DNA of 64,000 nt from Granulicella sp. (lineage in GTDB: Bacteria; Acidobacteriota; Terriglobia; Terriglobales; Acidobacteriaceae), in assembly GCA_025408425.1 (NCBI GenBank), contig JANXYX010000050.1, forward strand, positions 62,001-126,000, given 5' to 3'. Below, piece after piece: positions 34,517 to 43,877 of the stretch. A program made the translations under genes and the position numbers. The notes under the pieces are model-generated. The model saw nothing but the letters and a program-made list of their open reading frames with translations, was not told the DNA's origin and did not search any database. Each line of letters starts with the position of its first letter. Position 1 is the first letter of the stretch.

Positions 34517-35809
34517 CTAGAAATTTAGCGCCCCTCGCGCCGCCTCCAGCGCCATCTCCACCTCAGCCACCCCATGCGCAGTGGACACAAACGCAGCCTC
34601 ATACTGGCTCGGCGGCAGCCAAACCCCCGCGTCCATCATTGCACCATGAAACCGCCCAAACCGCTCCGTATCCGAGGTCGCCGCACTCGCAAAATCCACC
34701 ACCGGCTGGTTCGTAAAGAACCACGTAAACATCGACCCCACCCGATTCGTCGTCACCGCAACCCCAACTTCCCATGCCAGCGCAGCCACTCCATCTGCAA
34801 TCGCCGCCGTAGTCTCCTCCAGCCCCGAATACACCGCCCCCTGATTCTCAATCAGATGCCTCAACGTCGCAATTCCCGCAGCCATCGCCAGCGGATTCCC
34901 GCTCAGCGTCCCGGCCTGGTACACCGGTCCCAGCGGAGCCAGAAACTCCATCACATCCGCCCGTCCGCCGAAAGCCCCACACGGCAACCCACCGCCAATG
35001 ATCTTCCCCAGCGTCGTCAGGTCTGGAGTAATCCCATACACCTGCTGCGCCCCACCCAGCGACAGCCGGAACCCCGTCATCACCTCATCCAGAATTAGCA
35101 GCGCGCCATGCTCCGTCGCGAGCTTCCTCAGACCATGCAGATACCCCGGTGCAGGCGCAATCGTCCCCGCATTCCCCACCACCGGCTCGACGATAATGCA
35201 TGCAATCTTCCCTGGATAAGCATCGAACGCCGCGTGCACCGCGCCTAGATCGTTGTACGGTAGCGCCAGCGTATGCTGCGCCGTCTCTGCCGGAATCCCT
35301 GCCGACCCTGGAATCCCCAGCGTCGCCACCCCACTCCCTGCCTTCACCAGCATCGCATCCGAGTGCCCGTGATAGCACCCCTCAAACTTGATCACAAAGT
35401 TCCGCCCTGTAAACCCGCGCGCCAGCCTAACTGCCGACATGCAGGCCTCCGTGCCCGAGCTGGTAAACCGGATCCGCTCCACACTCGGAAAACACCGCAT
35501 CACCAGCTCTGCCAGATCGCCCTCACCCGCGTGGCTCGCCCCAAAACTAGCCCCACGAGCGGCAGCCTGCTGAATCGCCTCCACCGCCGGCGGAAACGCA
35601 TGTCCCAGAATCATCGGACCCCAGGAGCCAAAGAAATCCAGATACCGATTCCCATCCACGTCATACAAATAGGCCCCTTCCGCATGATCCACAAACGGAG
35701 GGTGCCCCCCCACCGCACGAAACGCCCGAACCGGCGAATCAACGCCTCCAGGCAAAAGGGATTCAGCACGAAGTTGCAACTCTCGGGAGCGGGTCAGTAT
35801 GCGCGGCAT
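34517..35809 (-). CDS. hemL: Glutamate-1-semialdehyde 2,1-aminomutase
   Basis: 430 residues, a PLP enzyme making 5-aminolevulinate from glutamate-1-semialdehyde in the C5 pathway to heme. It has the N-terminal '[13 protein letters not shown]', '[19 protein letters not shown]', '[16 protein letters not shown]' with the PLP-ring aspartate, and '[17 protein letters not shown]' with the Schiff-base lysine. Full length, no signal peptide. No other hem gene is in the window. Confidence 0.97.
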   Translation of the reverse strand: MPRILTRSRELQLRAESLLPGGVDSPVRAFRAVGGHPPFVDHAEGAYLYDVDGNRYLDFFGSWGPMILGHAFPPAVEAIQQAAARGASFGASHAGEGDLAELVMRCFPSVERIRFTSSGTEACMSAVRLARGFTGRNFVIKFEGCYHGHSDAMLVKAGSGVATLGIPGSAGIPAETAQHTLALPYNDLGAVHAAFDAYPGKIACIIVEPVVGNAGTIAPAPGYLHGLRKLATEHGALLILDEVMTGFRLSLGGAQQVYGITPDLTTLGKIIGGGLPCGAFGGRADVMEFLAPLGPVYQAGTLSGNPLAMAAGIATLRHLIENQGAVYSGLEETTAAIADGVAALAWEVGVAVTTNRVGSMFTWFFTNQPVVDFASAATSDTERFGRFHGAMMDAGVWLPPSQYEAAFVSTAHGVAEVEMALEAARGALNF

Positions 35810-35842
35810 CCAATCCAGTATAAGAGTCCCAGCAGCTCATCC

Positions 35843-36289
35843 ATGACCCCATGCGAACGAACTCGCATCGAAGCCCATCCCATCATCCTCTACGATGGCG
35901 TCTGCGCCCTCTGCAACGGTGTCGTCCGCTACCTCCTGCAGCACGACCGCAACGATCAATTTCGCTTCATCCCCCAGCAAACCCCTCTGGCAGAAGAACT
36001 TCTAGCCGCCTTCCCCGCGACACCAGCGCCCGAAGGCGTCATCCTCATCACAGCAGCCCTCACCCCCAATCAGAGCCTCTATCGCCGCTCCGACGCCATA
36101 GACCAGGCCCTGCACCTCCTTCATCGCCCCTATCCCATCCTCGCCAGAACTCTCCGCTTCATCCCCCATTTCCTGCGGGAACTTGGCTATAGCTGCATCG
36201 CCCGCTACCGTTACCGCCTCTTCGGCAAATATTCCACATGCCCAATTCCAACACCCAGCCAGCAAAAGCGTATCCTTGGCATCCAATAG
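35843..36289 (+). CDS. DCC-family (DUF393) thiol-disulfide oxidoreductase-like protein
   Basis: 148 residues with the family motif 'IILYDGVCALCNGVVRYLL' (DGxCxxC) near the N-terminus, then 'RFIPQQT', 'SLYRRSDAI' and 'YRLFGK'. The thioredoxin-like fold is suggested, but the function is unproven. The longer open frame upstream runs antisense to hemL and is not coding; the ATG at 35843 is the natural start. Confidence 0.85.
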   Translation: MTPCERTRIEAHPIILYDGVCALCNGVVRYLLQHDRNDQFRFIPQQTPLAEELLAAFPATPAPEGVILITAALTPNQSLYRRSDAIDQALHLLHRPYPILARTLRFIPHFLRELGYSCIARYRYRLFGKYSTCPIPTPSQQKRILGIQ

Positions 36290-36373
36290 CCAATCGCTCT
36301 TTACCATTTTTTTGCGATCTCCCTGCTAGACTTAAATCTCTTTCCAAGGCCCCCCACAGGATGGAGTACTACT

Positions 36374-37570
36374 TTGCCGCATGAAGATTTGCTAACACCC
36401 GACACGACCGCGCCCAATACAGATGCCGTTGCGACCACGCCCACTCAGCTCGAACAGGCCTCCGCTGTCCCGGCCGCACCCCAGCCTCCCACGCGGCCCA
36501 AGGCCACGGCGAAGAAGACTGTTGCCCCTGCAGAGAAGAAGAGGTCCATCAGCTACGCCGACGCTGGCGTCGACATCTCCTCCGGCGACCGCAGCAAGCA
36601 GCGCATCAAGATGCTCGCCCGCAAGACCTTCAACAAGCAGGTCCTCTCCGAGATCGGCGGCTTCGGCGGACTCTTCGCCCTTGACCTCGAAAAATTCCCC
36701 AACCCCGTCCTCGTCTCCTCAGCCGACGGCGTTGGCACCAAGCTCAAGGTCGCCTTCGAGCTCAACATCCACCACACCGTCGGCCAGGACCTCGTCAACC
36801 ACTGCGTCAACGACATCGCCGTTCAGGGTGCTACACCCCTCTTCTTCCTCGATTACCTCGCCACCGGCCGCCTCGACCCCATGATCATCGAGACCGTCGT
36901 CCGTGGCCTCAGCGAGGCCTGCCGCGCCAACGGCTGCGCCCTCATCGGCGGAGAAACTGCCCAGATGCCCGGCTTCTATGCCGACGGCGAGTACGACCTC
37001 GCCGGCACTATCATCGGCGCCGTCAACCGCGACAAGATCATCACCGGCGAGAACATCCAGATCGGGGACGTCCTCATAGGTTTACCCTCCAACGGCCTGC
37101 ATACCAACGGCTACTCCCTCGCCCGCAAGCTCCTCTTCGAAGTCGCAAAATACGGCCCCGACCAGTACGTCAACGAGCTCAAGGACAAGACCGGCGCCGC
37201 CCTCATGCGCACCCACCGCAGCTACCTCTCCGTCATCAAGAAGCTCACCGGCGCAGATGTGGTCAGCGGCATGGCTCACATAACCGGCGGCGGCATCACG
37301 GAGAATCTCCCCCGCATCATCCCCAAGGGCATGGGCGCAGTTGTCGACCGCGCCTCCTGGACTGTCCCACCCCTCTTCGAACACCTCCAGCACCTCGGCA
37401 ACGTAGAAGAAGACGAGATGCTCCGCACCTTCAACATGGGCATAGGCCTCATCTGCGTAGTGCCCGCAGAAAAAGTAAAGAAAGCCAAAGCCGTCCTCAA
37501 CCGCGCCAACGAACGCCATCACATCATCGGCCGCATCACCCGAGGCGATCGCAAAGTCATCTATAGCTAA
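36374..37570 (+). CDS. purM: Phosphoribosylformylglycinamidine cyclo-ligase (AIR synthetase)
   Basis: 398 residues. After a 55-residue Ala/Pro/Thr/Lys-rich extension comes a normal PurM: 'YADAGVDISSGDRSKQRI', 'VSSADGVGTKLKVAF', 'HCVNDIAVQGATPLFFLDY', 'GGETAQMPGFY' and 'SGMAHITGGGITENLPR'. It closes the imidazole ring of purines. The start is a TTG at 36374 supported by GGAG 7 bases upstream; an ATG at 36361 is out of frame. The N-terminal extension is unusual for the family and probably disordered. purN follows after 349 bases on the same strand. Confidence 0.95.
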   Translation: MPHEDLLTPDTTAPNTDAVATTPTQLEQASAVPAAPQPPTRPKATAKKTVAPAEKKRSISYADAGVDISSGDRSKQRIKMLARKTFNKQVLSEIGGFGGLFALDLEKFPNPVLVSSADGVGTKLKVAFELNIHHTVGQDLVNHCVNDIAVQGATPLFFLDYLATGRLDPMIIETVVRGLSEACRANGCALIGGETAQMPGFYADGEYDLAGTIIGAVNRDKIITGENIQIGDVLIGLPSNGLHTNGYSLARKLLFEVAKYGPDQYVNELKDKTGAALMRTHRSYLSVIKKLTGADVVSGMAHITGGGITENLPRIIPKGMGAVVDRASWTVPPLFEHLQHLGNVEEDEMLRTFNMGIGLICVVPAEKVKKAKAVLNRANERHHIIGRITRGDRKVIYS

Positions 37571-37623
37571 GTCCGCGTTACTTGAAGGTATGCGCTTTTG
37601 CGTTCAGTACTACTCCACCCAAC

Positions 37624-37649
37624 ACAGCCGCCCTTGACCAGGCGGCTGT
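37624..37649 (+). terminator. purM terminator hairpin
   Basis: Perfect 9-base arms ACAGCCGCC and GGCGGCTGT with an 8-base loop, 53 bases after the purM stop; only a short T stretch follows. Confidence 0.6.
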
Positions 37650-37658
37650 TGTACAACA
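37647..37658. promoter_or_regulatory. TGTTGTACAACA palindrome
   Basis: A perfect 12-base palindrome that shares its first bases with the terminator stem. It could be an operator for purN transcription. Confidence 0.3.
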
Positions 37659-37919
37659 TACAGAACCATCAAAACGTCCAGCTCTAGTGACCGACGTTTA
37701 CGTCAATGTGAAAGCGCTCGACGAATTGTGCGCCCCTGGCCTTTTGTAACCTTGGCTGAACAAATAGCCGGGCCCCACAGAATTCAAGGAATCAGATACA
37801 TGTGGGGGCTGAGCGGCACGCCAGAGGAAGTTGCCCAAGTCCCACCGGCACAACAGCATCCAGGCACTGCATCTGGCACCCAACCCAAGGTGACCTACAA
37901 TAATCCAAGGGACCACCAC

Positions 37920-38528
37920 ATGAAGCGTCTAGGCATTCTCCTCTCCGGTAGAGGCTCCAACTTTCTCGCCATCGCCGCCGCCATCCGCGAGCAACGCCTC
38001 CCCGGCACAGAGATCGCTGTCGTCCTGTCCAACATCGAAGACGCTCCCGGGCTCTCCTCCGCCCGCGAACTCGGCCTCCCCGCCTTTGCCATCCCCTCCC
38101 TCGGCCGCAAACGCGCCGACCACGACGCCGAGATGACCGCACGCCTCCACCAGCATCGCGTCGATCTCGTCTGCCTCGCCGGTTACATGCGCATCATCTC
38201 GCCTCAGTTTGTCAGCGCCTACCCAGACCGTATCCTCAACGTCCACCCCTCGCTGCTACCAGCATTCCCCGGCCTCGACGCCCAGCAGCAGGCCCTCGAC
38301 TATGGAGCCAAGGTCGCCGGCTGCACCGTCCACTTCGTCGACGAAGCCGTAGACCACGGCGTCATCATCCTCCAGAAAGCTGTCCCAGTTCGCGACGACG
38401 ACACAGCCGCCACCCTCTCGGCCCGCATCCTCGAGCAGGAGCACCTCGCCTACTCTGAGGCCATCTCCCGCGTCCTCAGCGGACACTACGCAACCCAGGG
38501 CCGCCGCTACCTCCACCGCCCCAAATAG
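37920..38528 (+). CDS. purN: Phosphoribosylglycinamide formyltransferase
   Basis: 202 residues, the 10-formyl-THF-dependent GAR transformylase. It has 'GILLSGRGSNFLAI', 'CLAGYMRIISPQFV', 'ILNVHPSLLPAFPGLDAQQQAL' (catalytic Asn-His) and 'GCTVHFVDEAVDHGVII' with the catalytic aspartate. AAGGGA 7 bases before the ATG at 37920 fixes the start. It acts two steps before PurM in the purine pathway. Confidence 0.96.
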   Translation: MKRLGILLSGRGSNFLAIAAAIREQRLPGTEIAVVLSNIEDAPGLSSARELGLPAFAIPSLGRKRADHDAEMTARLHQHRVDLVCLAGYMRIISPQFVSAYPDRILNVHPSLLPAFPGLDAQQQALDYGAKVAGCTVHFVDEAVDHGVIILQKAVPVRDDDTAATLSARILEQEHLAYSEAISRVLSGHYATQGRRYLHRPK

Positions 38529-38540
38529 ACCTGCTCAGCC

Positions 38541-39571
38541 CTACCGCACTCCCAGGTCTGGAGCCACCCATACAATCGCTCCCAGCACCATCAACAGCGC
38601 CATAAAACCCACCATCGTCCGCGTACTAGGCTCCGCCGCGACATCTCGCTTGAACACCCGCCACATCATCCCTGCTCCCACCAGCAGATAAGCATTCTCA
38701 TGCAGCAACGCAAACAGTACCACGCACGCGATCACGATCAGCACCCGCTGCGTCCGGTCTAACGCATGCGTCGCCTGAGCGCCATCCAGCCCAAACACCG
38801 GGATCAAATTAATCAGATTCAGCCACGCACCAACATGCGCCAGCGCGCCAAACAGCGGCGACTTCGTCGTGAAGTAAATAGCCACACAAACCGCCGCTGA
38901 CAAAGGTCCCGCGGTCGGCCCTGCCAGCGCAATCGCCGCCAGATCGTCCAGCGAGATCCCCATGCTGTACCACTTCACATACGCACCCAACCCGGAAGAA
39001 ACACCGGCAGATCCACCTTCAAACCCCGCCGCCGCGCAGCAACAAAGTGTCCCATCTCATGCAGCAAAATCAGAACCGTGAACCCCAGCCCAAACTTCCA
39101 CCCAAACAGCGCCCAATAAAGCCCGAAGAACGCGAAGAAACTCAAAAAGAATTTGAACTTGAACAACGCAAACAAAAACGTCTTCGCCTTCATCAGAAAC
39201 AGTACCAGCGGAGCCAGCGGCCCCAGCCGTTTCGTCCACCGAGCCTTCTGCTCCTCGCCAGCCCGCATCCGGCCATCGATCGCATCGATCCGCCCCTGCA
39301 CCTGCGCTGCCTCTTGCGCCCCCACCGGCAACCAAGTCAGCGCGGAGTGCCACATCTCCCCAGCCTCCGCCCACTTGCCCTCGCCCTCCAGCGCAATCGC
39401 CGCCTTGGCCACTCCAGCCACATGCCGCCCATACGCCAGAGTCCCGCAATCCGGACAAGCCAGAGTCCCCGGCGCCAGCCAGTGGCTGCACGAAGGGCAA
39501 TTAAACACAGGTTCGGGACTTACAGAAACAGGTTCAGAATTCATCGCTACCAAGCCTTCAGCGCCTTTCAT
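38541..39571 (-). pseudogene. Site-2 protease (M50) with N-terminal zinc ribbon, split by a frameshift
   Basis: Two reverse-strand frames that together make one M50 protein. The first (from about 39571) has a zinc ribbon 'NCPSCSHWLAPGTLACPDCG', a helical region, membrane helices and the active site 'LLHEMGHFVAARRRG', then ends early in TGA at 38975. The second, read from 38990 on, has 'YSMGISLDDLAAIALAGPTAGPL' and 'LNLINLIPVFGLDGAQ' (the third catalytic motif) and four more helices. Adding one base near 38990, at 'CCGGGTTGGG', restores a continuous 'FLPGLGAYVKWYSMG'. This is either a true disruption or a sequencing error. Intramembrane proteolysis of a regulator is the usual role. Confidence 0.7.
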
Positions 39572-39619
39572 CGTTCCTTCATGCGCGCAAAGCTCCGCCA
39601 CGCCTCTCCCCACCCATAT

Positions 39620-40834
39620 CTAAGTCTGCTGCCCCTGCTGGTCCTTCGCGTCTCCCAGCTTCACCTTCACATCCAGCTTCTTCCGCCCACGGAACACCGT
39701 GATCGTTACTTCGTCCCCAGCGCGATGCGCGTTCATCGCAGCCGACAAATCCTGCGGGCTCGCGATCTCTTGTCCATCCAGCGCAATAATCAGGTCACCG
39801 CCAAGCATCACTGGTGTGTTCCCCTGGTAAGCGCGCTGCGTCCCGCCCTTCAAGCCTGCACGCTCCGCCGCACCACCCGGCAACACCCGCTCAATCAGAA
39901 TCCCGTAGTCAGCCGGCAATCCAATCTGCTCCGCAATATCCGGCCCAATCGGCAGTGTCACAATGTCCAGCGTCGGCCGCCGGAAGTACCCATACTTCGC
40001 ATAATCCGCCAGCACCGCCTTCGCCGTATTAATCGGTATTGCAAACCCGATCCCCGAACTCTGGTCCGCGCCATTATTCGCAATCAACGTCGTAATCCCG
40101 ATCACCTCGCCGCGCGAGTTCAGCAGAGGTCCACCCGAATTGCCCGGATTCACCGCCGCATCCGTCTGAATCGCATCCTCAATCGGATTGCCCTGTGGCC
40201 CGCGAATCGAGCGGATCGCCGAGATAATTCCCCGCGTCATCGTCCCTTGCAACCCGAACGGATTGCCAATCGCATACACCCGTTGCCCCACCACCAACCC
40301 GCTAGACTCCGACAACGTCGCCGGCACCAGGTTCGGAGCGTTATCAATCTTCAGCAGCGCCAGATCATGATTCTTGTCCACTCCCAGCACCCGTGCCTTA
40401 TACGTGTGCTTGTCCGACAGCTTCACCTCAACCCGCTGTGCATTGTCGATCACATGGTTGTTGGTCAGAATTAGCCCATCTTTGTTCAGAATAAATCCCG
40501 ACCCCTGCCCCTGCTGCGGCACCGGCCCGTAGAAAAAGTCGAACTGAACCGCCGTCGATGTAATGTTCACCACGCTCGGCAGCGCCTTCTTATAAACCGC
40601 GATGTTCTGCAGTTCCTCAGCATCGAAAGCAGGAGCCGCAGACGCCTCAGTAAGTTCAAACGAGCCCAGCGGCCGCGTCGTTGTGACTGCCGCCGTTGTC
40701 GCACCAGGCTCCGTCGCAGGATGCATGGCGCGGTGCAGCCACGGCGCCAGAGCACCCGTCGACGCCACATGCGTCGTCACATAATAAAAACCGAAAAGCA
40801 AAAGCACGACAAGTAATACGGGGCGCAGTTTCAT
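39620..40834 (-). CDS. HtrA/DegP-like serine protease with one PDZ domain
   Basis: 404 residues. An N-terminal membrane anchor ('VLLVVLLLFGFYYVTTHVAS') is followed by the trypsin-like domain: His in 'ILTNNHVIDNAQ', Asp in 'VDKNHDLALLKID', Ser in 'NPGNSGGPLLNS'. One C-terminal PDZ domain ('GILIERVLPGGAAERAGLKG', 'DLIIALDGQEI') follows. It should act in the periplasm in protein quality control, DegS/DegQ-like. Its ATG overlaps the stop of the ferric-reductase-like gene (ATGA). Confidence 0.92.
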   Translation of the reverse strand: MKLRPVLLVVLLLFGFYYVTTHVASTGALAPWLHRAMHPATEPGATTAAVTTTRPLGSFELTEASAAPAFDAEELQNIAVYKKALPSVVNITSTAVQFDFFYGPVPQQGQGSGFILNKDGLILTNNHVIDNAQRVEVKLSDKHTYKARVLGVDKNHDLALLKIDNAPNLVPATLSESSGLVVGQRVYAIGNPFGLQGTMTRGIISAIRSIRGPQGNPIEDAIQTDAAVNPGNSGGPLLNSRGEVIGITTLIANNGADQSSGIGFAIPINTAKAVLADYAKYGYFRRPTLDIVTLPIGPDIAEQIGLPADYGILIERVLPGGAAERAGLKGGTQRAYQGNTPVMLGGDLIIALDGQEIASPQDLSAAMNAHRAGDEVTITVFRGRKKLDVKVKLGDAKDQQGQQT

Positions 40835-41514
40835 TGAGTAAGAACCCTATCTCTTTTATTCGCAGAAGCGATCTTCTTGTTACTGGTAAACCTGAAAAAC
40901 CCGAACATCTGGATACCCGCAACGATCACAACCATTGTGTAGAAAACCACCACCCACGGCAGATGGCGCTTCTCTACTAACTGAAACAAAATTCCGTGCA
41001 TCACGCTTAGCCCAGCCGCCCAATACGCCCACCGCTGCAGCGACTTCCACCGCTTCGTACCCAGTTCACGCAGCGACAGATCGTTAGAGATAACCAGCAG
41101 CACCAGGAACATCAGCGCCGCAATCAAACCCGCATAGTTCGCCAGCCCAAACTGGTTGTTCTGTATCCGCAGCGGATGAAATCCCTTCACAAAATACATC
41201 CACATCCGTCCGCGCAAATGCACCGTCAACCCAATGCCCGTATGCAAAACCGCCAGCAATCCCGCCCAGATTCCCATGTCCCGGCGCAGATCGAAGCTCA
41301 CAGGATTCGGTCGTCGCCGCAGCACATTCCATGGTCCCAGCCACAGCGACCCGGCAATAAACACCAGCGCAGCATACGCCGTCCCCATACTCATTCGATG
41401 CCGCACATCCGGCGGAGGTGTCAAAAAGAAAACCACACCAACGATCAGAATCGCCACCACAGCCATCGCCAGATGACGCCTCAATCGCCTATAAAAGTAT
41501 CCGCTCAATTCCAT
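40831..41514 (-). CDS. Ferric-reductase-like transmembrane protein
   Basis: 227 residues with about six membrane helices in the ferric reductase-like/MsrQ arrangement. Histidines suited to bind heme are in 'AGLLAVLHTGIGLTVHL' and 'AGLSVMHGILFQLV'; 'FHPLRIQNNQFGLANYAGL' is a loop. No FAD or NAD domain is fused. GGAG lies 9 bases before the ATG at 41514; the longer reading overlaps coaE. An electron-transfer role is inferred from the fold. It is translationally coupled to htrA. Confidence 0.72.
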   Translation of the reverse strand: MELSGYFYRRLRRHLAMAVVAILIVGVVFFLTPPPDVRHRMSMGTAYAALVFIAGSLWLGPWNVLRRRPNPVSFDLRRDMGIWAGLLAVLHTGIGLTVHLRGRMWMYFVKGFHPLRIQNNQFGLANYAGLIAALMFLVLLVISNDLSLRELGTKRWKSLQRWAYWAAGLSVMHGILFQLVEKRHLPWVVVFYTMVVIVAGIQMFGFFRFTSNKKIASANKRDRVLTQ

Positions 41515-41543
41515 CCTGTTACCGCTCCTATTATTGTATCGAG

Positions 41544-42212
41544 TTACTCCGTCTGCACCACGCGTGCATCCCGCGCCAGAATCGGCCAAAGCTGGTCGAC
41601 CTGCCACTCCAGTTCCGTCAACGACCCACCATTTGTCAAAACGTAGTCGCACCACGAAGCCTTGCGTTCATCCGAAATCTGTTGCTCCAGCCGCCGTCGG
41701 GCCTCAGCTTCCAGCCCCGTTCGCGCCTCGTCGCTCAGCACCGCATCGCCAGCAGCCCGAGCCACAAACCGCGCAATCTTCACCTCTTCCGGCGCCGTCA
41801 CCAGTATCACCCGGTCAAAACGCCGCCGCCACCCATCCTCCCCTCCATACTTCGTCTCAAATATCAGCGCCGACTCCACCATCACCACTGCCACCGAATC
41901 CCGCGCCACAATCTCCTCTGCCAACTCTGCCTGCCGGGCGATCACCGCCGGATGCACAATCGCATTCAGCTCTTCCACCCTACCGTCCGCAAACGCAATC
42001 CGCGCTAATGCAGCCCGGTCCAGCCCCCCATATGGCAGTTCCACAATCTTGCCAAAATGCGCCACAATCGTCCCATAAACTGCCTGCCCCGGCTGCATCA
42101 ACTCCCGCCCGATCTCATCTGCCTGCAACACATACGCCCCATGCGCCGCAAAAAGGCGACCCGCCGTCGACTTCCCGCTGCCCAGTCCGCCCGTCAGTCC
42201 CACCCGCAGCAT
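41544..42212 (-). CDS. coaE: Dephospho-CoA kinase
   Basis: 222 residues from the ATG at 42212 (MLRVGLTGG). It has the P-loop 'GLTGGLGSGKSTAGRLF', 'VLQADEIGRELMQPG' and 'VESALIFETKYGG', normal for CoaE. It phosphorylates dephospho-CoA in the last step to CoA. The start lies 4 bases after the folD stop in the same operon. Confidence 0.94.
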   Translation of the reverse strand: MLRVGLTGGLGSGKSTAGRLFAAHGAYVLQADEIGRELMQPGQAVYGTIVAHFGKIVELPYGGLDRAALARIAFADGRVEELNAIVHPAVIARQAELAEEIVARDSVAVVMVESALIFETKYGGEDGWRRRFDRVILVTAPEEVKIARFVARAAGDAVLSDEARTGLEAEARRRLEQQISDERKASWCDYVLTNGGSLTELEWQVDQLWPILARDARVVQTE

Positions 42213-42216
42213 CGAT

Positions 42217-43164
42217 TTAACCCTGCGCCACAGCAATACCCCGCCGCGCCTTGGCCGCCGTCACCGTATTCTTCATCAGCATCGCAATCGTCAGCGCTCC
42301 TACGCCCCCCGGAACCGGCGTGTACGCTCCCGAAACCGCAAACGCTGCCGGCTCAATGTCCCCCACCACGGTCGACCCGCGCTTCGCAAATCCCGCTGCT
42401 CGCGCCGCATCCCCCGGAAACAGCCGCTCAACCTCAGCCGCATCCGTCACGCGATTGATCCCAACATCGATCAGCACCGCGCCTGGCTTCACCATCTCTG
42501 CCGTTACAAATCCCGCACGGCCAATCGCTGCCACCAGAATGTCTGCCCCACGCGTAAACTTAGCCAAATCAATGGTCTTGCTGTGGCACACCGTCACCGT
42601 CGCCGAAGCATTCAGCAGCATCATCGCCGCCGGCTTGCCCACAATGTCCGACCGCCCCACCACGACAGCATTCTTGCCGGCAATCTCCAGCCCGCTGCGC
42701 TTCAATATCTCGATAATCCCTGCCGGCGTGCATGGAGCCAGTGCGGGCTGTCCACTCTGCAACCGCCCCACATTCACCGGATGAAAACCATCTACATCCT
42801 TCTGAGGGGCAACCGACTCCAGCAGCCGCTTCGTATCTACATGCTTGGGCAGCGGCAGCTGAATCAGAATGCCGTCGATATCCTCTCGCGCATTCAACTC
42901 CGCCACCAGCTTCAGCATCTCCTCCGTAGTAATGCTCTCAGGAGGCGTCAACATCTCGCTGTAGATCCCCAGTTCTCCGCAAGTCTTCACTTTGCTTCGA
43001 ACATAAATCTGCGATGCAGGCACGTCGCCCACCAGAATCACTGCCAGCCCCGGCGTTATCCCTCGGGCCTGCAGATCCTTAACCTCAACACCAACTTCAG
43101 CCTTGATCTCACCTGCGATGGCAACGCCATCCAGAACCCGTGCGGTAGTATCTATCGTTTTCAT
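42217..43164 (-). CDS. folD: Bifunctional methylene-THF dehydrogenase/methenyl-THF cyclohydrolase
   Basis: 315 residues. It has 'PASQIYVRSKVKTCGELGI' (active-site Tyr and Lys), 'GILIQLPLPKHVDTKRLLESVAPQKDVDGFHP', 'VVVGRSDIVGKPAAMMLL' (NADP binding) and 'PVPGGVGALTIAMLMKNT'. It interconverts one-carbon folates, supplying formyl-THF to PurN. ATG at 43164 is preferred over a GTG six bases upstream. Confidence 0.96.
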   Translation of the reverse strand: MKTIDTTARVLDGVAIAGEIKAEVGVEVKDLQARGITPGLAVILVGDVPASQIYVRSKVKTCGELGIYSEMLTPPESITTEEMLKLVAELNAREDIDGILIQLPLPKHVDTKRLLESVAPQKDVDGFHPVNVGRLQSGQPALAPCTPAGIIEILKRSGLEIAGKNAVVVGRSDIVGKPAAMMLLNASATVTVCHSKTIDLAKFTRGADILVAAIGRAGFVTAEMVKPGAVLIDVGINRVTDAAEVERLFPGDAARAAGFAKRGSTVVGDIEPAAFAVSGAYTPVPGGVGALTIAMLMKNTVTAAKARRGIAVAQG

Positions 43165-43232
43165 AAGCACATTGATGGTATCGCGCCTACCGCATCTCGC
43201 GTCGGCACCAATCCACAGCTAAAATCAAGAAA

Positions 43233-43412
43233 ATGAGCACGCAGCCCCCGCAGCCCCGCGCAGTCACCCAGCAAGACCTCCGCTGGTTAGCCTGCCCTGT
43301 CTGCCGCCAACCCCTGCATCTACAGTCCCAGGAAGTCCTTTGCACCGGCTGCGCACGGCGTTTTCCGATCGTCGACGGCCTCCCTGTCCTCCTCGCCTCA
43401 CGCTCTCTATGA
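43233..43412 (+). CDS. Trm112-like zinc-ribbon protein
   Basis: 59 residues with 'LACPVCRQPLHLQ' and 'LCTGCARRFPIVDGLPVLLA', the pattern of Trm112/YcaR proteins (two CxxC pairs and a 'DGIPxLL' end). Trm112 proteins stabilise methyltransferases in eukaryotes and archaea; the bacterial role is less clear. It starts 69 bases from the divergent folD. It is easy to miss by length cut-offs. Confidence 0.8.
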   Translation: MSTQPPQPRAVTQQDLRWLACPVCRQPLHLQSQEVLCTGCARRFPIVDGLPVLLASRSL

Positions 43413-43560
43413 CTTTCCGCAGCGGAACCAAATCTGCTCAAAACCCGTAAGTTGTAGCAGCACAATGCAAACGCAATCCCAGGCAAAATTTATTTCCGCC
43501 ATTACAAAAGGATGACAATCACTTTGCGACAAAAGGCTGTAGGATGCATCTAATTTGTAA

Positions 43561-43578
43561 ATGTCGTTAAGGCGACAT
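43561..43578 (+). promoter_or_regulatory. Leader hairpin before the 86-residue gene
   Basis: Six-base arms ATGTCG and CGACAT with a 6-base loop, 20 bases upstream of the start at 43598. It could shape the 5' end of the mRNA. Confidence 0.3.
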
Positions 43579-43597
43579 AAGCCTCAAAATCGCGGAA

Positions 43598-43858
43598 ATG
43601 AGATCAGCCATTATGAATATGAAGTCCCAAAATTTCGAGAAGTTCCCCATCGCCGATCTCTCTGGTCTCCGCGATGACTTAATGCAGTCCGGGCTTGACT
43701 ACTGGCAGGCAGCAGACATCATCAGTTCTTTCCTCTCCGGTCGTGGCTATGGAGTCTCCAACCACGCCGCTCGCACCGCCGCATCCCGCATCGAATCCGT
43801 AGGATGCTCCTTCCGCTCCATGCAGGAAGAACTCGAAAAGCTAGCCCTCGTCATGTAA
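43598..43858 (+). CDS. Small soluble protein of unknown function
   Basis: 86 residues (or 81 from an ATG at 43613). Mostly helical, with 'LSGLRDDLMQSGLDYWQAADIISSFLSGRGYGVS' and 'AARTAASRIESVGCSFRSMQEELEKLALVM'. It has no signal peptide or membrane helix. No family is recognised. A strong terminator follows directly, so it is its own transcription unit; a longish 5' leader with a hairpin precedes it. Confidence 0.55.
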   Translation: MRSAIMNMKSQNFEKFPIADLSGLRDDLMQSGLDYWQAADIISSFLSGRGYGVSNHAARTAASRIESVGCSFRSMQEELEKLALVM

Positions 43859-43877
43859 TCGCGGCTTTCTTTCCGCC

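Larger units (their letters stand above)
37571..37919 (+). other. Gap between purM and purN, possible structured leader
   Basis: Holds the purM terminator (37624-37649), the palindrome at 37647-37658, and a second stem CCCCACA (37773-37779) / TGTGGGG (37801-37807) 113 bases before purN. No purine riboswitch consensus is recognisable. The 64-codon open extension upstream of purN is not supported by family length. Confidence 0.4.

Noticed and set aside
35273..35842. Long N-terminal extension of the DCC-family protein
   Set aside because: The extension is antisense to hemL and basic/low-complexity; the protein starts at 35843.
37728..37919. 64-residue N-terminal extension of PurN
   Set aside because: Family proteins begin at the 'MKRLGILLSG' equivalent, and a good ribosome binding site precedes 37920.
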